Below are positions 58,826-64,000 of a DNA stretch of 64,000 nt, one piece after another. This stretch comes from an uncultured Pseudodesulfovibrio sp. (GTDB lineage Bacteria; Desulfobacterota; Desulfovibrionia; Desulfovibrionales; Desulfovibrionaceae). The notes under the pieces are model-generated. The model was not told where the DNA came from, ran no database searches, and saw only the letters and a program-made list of their open reading frames with translations. Location of the stretch: assembly GCF_963677845.1 (NCBI RefSeq), contig NZ_OY782498.1:1991518-2055517 (forward strand). The letters run 5' to 3'. The position numbers and the translations under genes were made by a program. The stretch's first letter is position 1, and every line of letters begins with the position of its first letter.

Positions 58826-59865
58826 TATCATTCCTCGGCCTGCTTCTTCTGGCAGGCATCGGTACGGGCGGCTATGTCTGGCATAAGGCATGGCTTGAAA
58901 ACCAATTTCTGACCGTACCACCGGAATCCCCGGGACAAGACATCATGTTTCGCGTGGAGCCCGGTCAAATTTTCACCACCATCTCAACCAATCTAAAAAA
59001 AAGCGGCCTGATCACGGATACCCGTCGTTTTCTTAAGCTGGCGCAACGAACCGGCAAGACGTCATCACTCCGCGCAGGACAATTCAAACTTTCGACGGGG
59101 TGGACCCCCGATCAAATTCTCCATGAGCTGAGCACGTCAGCCGGAATCATGAAAAAGGCCTCAATCCGCGAGGGCCTGACATGGTGGCAAACCGCTGACA
59201 AAATTCAGGCAGCACAGTTGGGCAGCTATGAGAAATTTGCCGAAGCCATAACCGACCAAAAGCTCTTGAAAAAATATGGCATTGAAGCGAATAATGCCGA
59301 AGGATATCTCTTCCCGGAGACCTATCTGCTCACCCCGCCAAGGGGCGACCAGTCACGATACATGGCCGAAATAATGCTTAAAGAATTTTTCAGAAACGCG
59401 GCCAAAGTCTGGCCTGACGGCCTGCCGGGATTCGATGAGATGAACAAGATAGTCACGCTCGCCTCACTTATTGAAAAAGAAACCGGCAACACTTCAGAAC
59501 GAAAACGCATATCCGGGGTCTTTCATAACCGCCTCAAGAAACGGATGCTCATTCAGGCGGACCCGACCATTATTTATGGCCTTGGACCTGCTTTTGACGG
59601 GAATATTCGCCGCAGTCACATTCTGGACAAAAACAATCCGTACAACACGTACGTCATTCGCGGCCTCCCTCCGGGACCAATCTGCTCACCGGGACTTGAT
59701 GCACTGCTGGCCGCCGTCCACCCTGAAGATCACTCATTTTTATATTTTGTAGCAAAAGGCAACGGGTCCCATTATTTCAGCAAATCGCTGTCGGAACACA
59801 ACAACGCAGTCAGACAGTACCAGCTTAGAAGAAACCGCAAGACATATCGATCCACCCAAGAATAA
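58801..59865 (+). CDS. mltG: Endolytic transglycosylase MltG
   Basis: 354 residues. One N-terminal membrane helix (~8-26), a LysM-like part, and the YceG domain with EGYLFPETYLL (~165-175) and the catalytic Glu in LASLIEKETGN (~220). MltG cuts nascent glycan strands. Start ATG inside the end of ruvX, so translation is coupled. Confidence 0.95.
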   Translation: MDRKRTIIISFLGLLLLAGIGTGGYVWHKAWLENQFLTVPPESPGQDIMFRVEPGQIFTTISTNLKKSGLITDTRRFLKLAQRTGKTSSLRAGQFKLSTGWTPDQILHELSTSAGIMKKASIREGLTWWQTADKIQAAQLGSYEKFAEAITDQKLLKKYGIEANNAEGYLFPETYLLTPPRGDQSRYMAEIMLKEFFRNAAKVWPDGLPGFDEMNKIVTLASLIEKETGNTSERKRISGVFHNRLKKRMLIQADPTIIYGLGPAFDGNIRRSHILDKNNPYNTYVIRGLPPGPICSPGLDALLAAVHPEDHSFLYFVAKGNGSHYFSKSLSEHNNAVRQYQLRRNRKTYRSTQE

Positions 59866-59949
59866 CAGGAATCCCTGCATTTCGATTATTGCGAATTGAT
59901 ACCTTTTCCGATAGCATATCGTGTGGAAGAACATTCCAGCGGGAGAAAC

Positions 59950-60978
59950 ATGCGTTTATCAATTCGACTCGCCCAAGTCATGGGCCTCATTCTCTGTCTG
60001 GGCTGCGCCACAAACGGCTTTGCCCAATCAGAATTAACGGTACGTCGCGCCGCATTCGACATCGGCTCAGCTGTCATCAAATGTACCATTGCTGATGTGG
60101 ATACCTCCACTGGCCAGATCATCAAGACCATTGAGACCTTGTCGGAAAAAGTCGACTTCGCAGAAGACATCGCCCGATCCTACGACTCGAATCTCAGCCG
60201 AGATATCATGAACGCGGGTATTAAGGCCCTCGAAGCAATGAAACAGGTTGCGGTCGAAAAAAAAGTTGAAGAATATTCTGCAGCAGGTGGAGCTGTTTTC
60301 CGCTCTGCAAGAAATGGACGAGCCTACTTTGTCCATATCGAAGAAGAAACCGGCATCCCCAGCCGTATTGTTTCCGAACAACAGGCGGCAATGCTCAGCT
60401 ACCACGCAGTCCGACAGGCATTGGACTTCTCGTCTCGCGATCTCCTTGTCTGGGACATCGGCGGCGGCAGTATGCAGATGACCGCCCGACACATGGACGG
60501 AGGACTCCTCTTTTATATTGACCCCATGGCTTCAGTATCTTTCAAAAACGTGGTTATCGGCACCATTCAAGGGAAAAACATCGCTACTGTTTCTTCCCCA
60601 AACCCCGTCACCGCCAACGAAGTCGCCTCTGCTCTCACTAATATCAAGACCCACGCGGCTACATCCATTCCCCCACTCATCACGTCCCGCCTGCGTCATT
60701 CCAACATGATTGTGGCCGGAATCGGTGGTGTTCATTATTACGGAATTCCCGAACAAATAGGCAAACGAGACAAAGTCTTCACTCGCGACGATGTCGCCAA
60801 GGCTCTGGAAAAGTGGACTGGCAAAAATGACGAAGACTTTGAAAGTGAATTCGCTGCCACCCGCCTGACCAATCTCATTCTGGTACTGGGTTACATGGAT
60901 ACTCTCGGCATCAAAGAAGTCCATCCGTTGGTCATCAACCAATCTGACGGACTGCTGGCCGCTCCTGAATTCTGGTAG
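59950..60978 (+). CDS. Exported Ppx/GppA-like protein
   Basis: 342 residues. An N-terminal signal peptide (LAQVMGLILCLGCATNGFA, ~7-25) precedes the Ppx/GppA actin-like ATPase fold: AAFDIGSAVIKCTIAD (~33-48), AGGAVFRSARNG, and LVWDIGGGSMQMTARH (~160). Known family members are cytoplasmic. The ATG at 59950 has GGGAGAAAC upstream; an earlier start at 59896 is not supported. Could be a periplasmic exopolyphosphatase-like enzyme or a lipid-linked sensor. Confidence 0.85.
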   Translation: MRLSIRLAQVMGLILCLGCATNGFAQSELTVRRAAFDIGSAVIKCTIADVDTSTGQIIKTIETLSEKVDFAEDIARSYDSNLSRDIMNAGIKALEAMKQVAVEKKVEEYSAAGGAVFRSARNGRAYFVHIEEETGIPSRIVSEQQAAMLSYHAVRQALDFSSRDLLVWDIGGGSMQMTARHMDGGLLFYIDPMASVSFKNVVIGTIQGKNIATVSSPNPVTANEVASALTNIKTHAATSIPPLITSRLRHSNMIVAGIGGVHYYGIPEQIGKRDKVFTRDDVAKALEKWTGKNDEDFESEFAATRLTNLILVLGYMDTLGIKEVHPLVINQSDGLLAAPEFW

Positions 60979-60979
60979 C

Positions 60980-61828
60980 CTACCGAATTTCAACGCCGAA
61001 ACGATCTACCCACGACTCTGATTCAAATTCGCCGGGGAAATAAATATACTTGGCTTTGGCCTTGATCTTTACTCGTTGGACCGGCCCCCACCATCTGGAA
61101 TCGTAACTAGCTTCACGATTATCACCGAGAACGAAATACTCCTCCGCCCCTAATGTCAAAGGCCCGAAGTCGTCACGTACTGGTACTATGCTCATCTTGG
61201 TGTGTTGCACGTACGATTCTTCAAGCGGATTATCATTAACAAACACTTGTCGTTGACGAATTTCAACGGTCTCGCCGGGAAGTCCGACTACTCGTTTGAT
61301 AAAATCTACATGCTCATTTTCCGGGAACGGAAAAATCACAATATCCCCTCGCTTCACGACATAATCAAAGGCCAAAGTCTCCACAATAAAATGATCCCCG
61401 ATTTTCAAAGTGGGCAGCATTGAACCGGACGGAGCCTTATATGCCTCATAAGATTGGGACATCAAACGATCAAAGACAAGACCGGATGCCAGACTCACGC
61501 ACAGACAAAGAGCGTACACCCACCAACGATTCCATGGTCCGGGACTCAATTCGCGAAGCCCTTTGGCAGAAGCAAAAGCCTCCCACGCCACGAACACATT
61601 AAAACCCAACAATATGGCGAGACAGAGTAGCGTCGAGACAAAATCCGACCAGAACGGAATCATGGCCAAAGAGTACACCCACTCAGCGACAAAGAAGCCA
61701 ACGCCCTTTTTCCACTGACCGTTATATACTTGACCGAAACCGGTAAACAAAAGGGAAAGCAGTCCTGCCAGCCACGGCTTTCTCGGCTTGAAATCAGACA
61801 CACTCTGGATGGTATTTTGATCAGTCAT
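60980..61828 (-). CDS. lepB: Signal peptidase I
   Basis: 282 residues. An N-terminal extension with about three hydrophobic segments (~15-115) precedes the catalytic domain: Ser in PSGSMLPTL (~133), Lys in VDFIKRVVGLPGE (~177) and the late LGDNREASYDSRWWG. It cleaves signal peptides at the periplasmic face. The extension resembles a TM2-like domain and is longer than in E. coli-type enzymes. It converges with the Ppx-like gene, one base between stops. Confidence 0.93.
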   Translation of the reverse strand: MTDQNTIQSVSDFKPRKPWLAGLLSLLFTGFGQVYNGQWKKGVGFFVAEWVYSLAMIPFWSDFVSTLLCLAILLGFNVFVAWEAFASAKGLRELSPGPWNRWWVYALCLCVSLASGLVFDRLMSQSYEAYKAPSGSMLPTLKIGDHFIVETLAFDYVVKRGDIVIFPFPENEHVDFIKRVVGLPGETVEIRQRQVFVNDNPLEESYVQHTKMSIVPVRDDFGPLTLGAEEYFVLGDNREASYDSRWWGPVQRVKIKAKAKYIYFPGEFESESWVDRFGVEIR

Positions 61829-61865
61829 GACTCGACCATGCCAGATTGATCGAGAGAAGAAAACA

Positions 61866-62885
61866 TCAGGCTACCGGTATGAAATCGCGCCCCAATTCAT
61901 ACCCGCGTCCACTCAGGAAATCGGCGATATCTTCACGCGCTCCCCGACTGGCCACATACGGCAAACAAAACGCCTCACCGGCATTGGGAATATCATCGCG
62001 GTCAACCACTGGCACCCCGTTGACGATATGGCCTATCTTACGCGGGTCGATATCATAATAAGCCGCAAACTCAACACCATGAGCGAGTAAAAGATCTGCC
62101 CGCTTGCGAGTGGTCCGTCCTGAGCCAAGAATATGAACCACAGGGTGCAACGGATTGTTCCGAGCCAGCCACCGAGCAAGGTATTCAGTCTTGATACGAT
62201 AGAAAGCATCCACATCATATCTGGGGTGATTACGCGACAACCGTGTGGGAGGATCGTTCCAAATAAGCAACTCCTCGTCCACCTTCATCATGCGCACGCC
62301 CGCTTCCAACCAGCGCAGCAGCAGTTCATAATCTTCGGGAAAATCTCCATCACGGTACATGCCGTATTCGTCAATGCACTCCCTCCGATACATGATGGAC
62401 GGATTCGGCACAGGAAATTCAACGAAACGATTCAAGGTAATGGCTTCATGCGACAGAACCGTATTAGTCCAGTCCACATAATGAGCATATCCAGCACAAG
62501 CATCACGACACCCGCCGAATCGGATACGACAGCCAACCAACCCGACATCCGGATTCTCATCCAACAGTCTGGACTGAGCCGCCAACCGCTCCGGCAACGA
62601 CTCATCATCCGCATCCATGCGGGCTATATACCTGCCACGAGCCGCCTCAATAGCCGCATTAGCCGCCGCAATCACACCGCCATGCTCGATAGACACAACA
62701 CGAATACGAGAATCCCGGCGCGCATATTCGGCCAGGATTCCCGATGTATTATCCGTACTGCCGTCATCCACGGCCACCACTTCGAAATCCGCACAAGTCT
62801 GCCCAAGCAGGCTATCGAGCGCTTTGCTCACGGTCTCCCCACAATTAAAGCAGGGCATAGTCACGGAAATCTTCGGTATAGACAT
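61866..62885 (-). CDS. GT2 glycosyltransferase with C-terminal Rossmann-like domain
   Basis: 339 residues. The GT-A part has VDDGSTDNT (~42-50) and the DxD RMDADDESLP (~92-101). From ~245 a second domain begins with VHILGSGRTTRKRAD, a glycine-rich loop typical of a nucleotide-binding (PglD-N-like) fold, followed by DIDPRKIGHIVNGVPVV. The fusion may couple sugar transfer to sugar modification. Substrate unknown. 3 bp before the thiolase gene. Confidence 0.85.
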   Translation of the reverse strand: MSIPKISVTMPCFNCGETVSKALDSLLGQTCADFEVVAVDDGSTDNTSGILAEYARRDSRIRVVSIEHGGVIAAANAAIEAARGRYIARMDADDESLPERLAAQSRLLDENPDVGLVGCRIRFGGCRDACAGYAHYVDWTNTVLSHEAITLNRFVEFPVPNPSIMYRRECIDEYGMYRDGDFPEDYELLLRWLEAGVRMMKVDEELLIWNDPPTRLSRNHPRYDVDAFYRIKTEYLARWLARNNPLHPVVHILGSGRTTRKRADLLLAHGVEFAAYYDIDPRKIGHIVNGVPVVDRDDIPNAGEAFCLPYVASRGAREDIADFLSGRGYELGRDFIPVA

Positions 62886-62888
62886 GAG

Positions 62889-63806
62889 TTACTCAGCCTC
62901 GGCCTTGCTTACCTTCACAGCCGCCTTAATGCGACAGACCGAACATGTGCCGGCACTGGTTGGTGATCCACATTCAATGCACGGCTTGAGTTCATCCCCA
63001 ATCTCTTTTTCCAAACCGGCAAAGGCTGGCTTCCCTTTTTTGAGAAAAGATTGGTAGAATTGCAACTTCTGGCCGGGGCTACGATATTCAAGTTCCCCCC
63101 ACAATTCCTTATGATGAGTAAAACTTGCGCCTGAAGCATACGGACACGGGTCCGAATGAATTTCAATCCCTTTAAGAAATGCGTAGTTGGCAGTCTCGAA
63201 TTCACTCAATCGGAAAAGTGGCTTTACCTTACGCACAAAGCCATCGCTGGCAGGTAAGGTTGGCCCTTGATCGGACAGATACGCTGTATCCCAGCGCAAA
63301 GTATTTGCGAAAAGTCGAGCCACTTCATCATCCAGATTATGACCGGTAGCAAGTACATCAAAACCTTCTTCCCGAGCAATTCGGTTAAAGTGATGCCGTT
63401 TCATCTTGCCACACACGGAACACACCGGCCGTTTGACGTATTGCTTGATATCCGGGATGGGCAACCCCCATGTCTTCATTTCAAACACACGCAGGTCGAG
63501 GTCCTGCAGATTGCAGAAATCCTCGACTTTCTTGCGCGCCTTTTCCGAAGAGTTGGGAATACCAAGGTCAATATGCAGGCCGGTGACATCATACCCTTGC
63601 AATTTCAATTCAAGCATCAGGGCCAAAGAATCCTTGCCACCGGACAGCGCCACAAGAATACGCTCGTCATAGGTAAACATCTTTTCCCGGCGGATAGCGG
63701 TTTCCACCTGTTTGGTGAAGAAAAGCGGAAAACAATCCTTACAGAACCCGGAATGATGGCTGGGTAATGCGACGCAGGCAGTCTTTTTACAACGAATACA
63801 TTTCAT
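62889..63806 (-). CDS. TtuA/Ncs6-type tRNA thiolase (PP-loop ATPase)
   Basis: 305 residues. N-terminal zinc site CIRCKKTACVALPSHHSGFC, PP-loop ILVALSGGKDSLALML (~50-65), cysteines at CSVCGKM and SDPCPYA that resemble the cluster ligands of TtuA, and a C-terminal CIECGSPTSAGTCSVC zinc site. These proteins adenylate a uridine and insert sulfur (2-thio-ribothymidine or mnm5s2U). It lies next to the sulfur carrier at 63816, its likely donor. Confidence 0.88.
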   Translation of the reverse strand: MKCIRCKKTACVALPSHHSGFCKDCFPLFFTKQVETAIRREKMFTYDERILVALSGGKDSLALMLELKLQGYDVTGLHIDLGIPNSSEKARKKVEDFCNLQDLDLRVFEMKTWGLPIPDIKQYVKRPVCSVCGKMKRHHFNRIAREEGFDVLATGHNLDDEVARLFANTLRWDTAYLSDQGPTLPASDGFVRKVKPLFRLSEFETANYAFLKGIEIHSDPCPYASGASFTHHKELWGELEYRSPGQKLQFYQSFLKKGKPAFAGLEKEIGDELKPCIECGSPTSAGTCSVCRIKAAVKVSKAEAE

Positions 63807-63815
63807 AAATATCCC

Positions 63816-64000
63816 TTAACCTGCGGAGGTAACTTTGCGAACCATGAGCGTATCACCGTTTTTCAACATACGATCCGCAGTGAGTAGCTCACCGTCGCGC
63901 ACGACGATAGCCATAGTGGAACGGAGCTTCAATTTATTCAGCACAGCAATGACCGAGCGAGTGTTGCTCATCTCGATCTGCTCTCCGTCCGGTTCAAGAT
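63816..64000 (-). CDS. MoaD/ThiS-like sulfur carrier, N-terminus outside window
   Basis: 61 residues are visible, open to the window end. The frame reads QIEMSNTRSVIAVLNKLKL, then IVVRDGELLTADRMLKNGD and the C-terminal LMVRKVTSAG. This is the beta-grasp fold of MoaD/ThiS/TtuB. The last two residues are Ala-Gly, not Gly-Gly. It lies 9 bp upstream of the thiolase gene, in the same operon. Confidence 0.8.
   Translation of the reverse strand, partial: LEPDGEQIEMSNTRSVIAVLNKLKLRSTMAIVVRDGELLTADRMLKNGDTLMVRKVTSAG

Overview
The window looks like chromosomal DNA of a sulfate-reducing deltaproteobacterium of the Desulfovibrio/Pseudodesulfovibrio group. The evidence is the bicluster ferredoxin with an Asp in place of a cluster-I cysteine, the split PurH functions, the giant FAD/4Fe-4S/CCG oxidoreductase, the MoeA fused to a periplasmic-binding-like domain, and a sigma-54 flagellar promoter. 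Composition is about 50% GC throughout. I saw no prophage, insertion sequence, CRISPR array or rRNA operon. It reads as core genome with a few lineage-specific cassettes. The taxonomic call is inference from gene content only.

Layout. 1-5.7 kb: end of a class I adenylate cyclase carrying pentapeptide repeats, then an NhaC-type antiporter. 5.7-10.7 kb (minus): GNAT, holB, purA, a conserved small protein, a chemoreceptor. 10.9-18.8 kb: AICAR transformylase, SemiSWEET, RNB exonuclease, plsY and a CDF pump, converging on hflX and the separate IMP cyclohydrolase gene. 18.8-20.3 kb: two tandem copies of a ~118 bp repeat, a TPR gene, then a sigma-54 promoter. 20.3-26.3 kb: flgB-flgC-fliE-fliF-fliG-fliH-fliI. 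26.3-29.5 kb (minus): AsmA protein, short MerR regulator, permuted NlpC/P60-like hydrolase. 29.6-36.6 kb (minus): the thrS-infC-rpmI-rplT-pheS-pheT translation operon, preceded by a tRNA-Val gene.

36.8-48 kb: hybrid histidine kinase; a minus-strand cassette of HEAT, TPR, an unknown protein and a YkgJ-type cysteine-cluster protein; ferredoxin; M29 aminopeptidase; MoeA-PBP fusion; cold-shock protein; small charged protein; RRM protein; double ABC ATPase. 48-52.3 kb: DUF362, hypF, a DUF3298-type exported protein and a 52-residue YqaE/Pmp3 peptide in one plus-strand run. 52.4-58.3 kb: a class V aminotransferase divergent from a 1175-residue FAD/Fe-S oxidoreductase followed by an AEC permease. 58.4-64 kb: ruvX-mltG, an exported Ppx/GppA-like protein, lepB, a two-domain glycosyltransferase, a TtuA/Ncs6-type tRNA thiolase, and the end of a MoaD/ThiS-like sulfur carrier.

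Themes: purine synthesis (purA plus both halves of PurH as separate genes), translation, flagellar basal body and export, tRNA thiolation, cofactor and hydrogenase maturation (MoeA, HypF), and oxidation of a 2-hydroxy acid. The points most worth a second look are the infC AUA start, the perfect hairpin that buries the Shine-Dalgarno site of the AEC permease, the YkgJ/unknown/TPR cassette, the 27-bp perfect inverted repeat upstream of hflX, the exported Ppx/GppA protein, and the sulfur carrier that ends in Ala-Gly beside its presumed thiolase.
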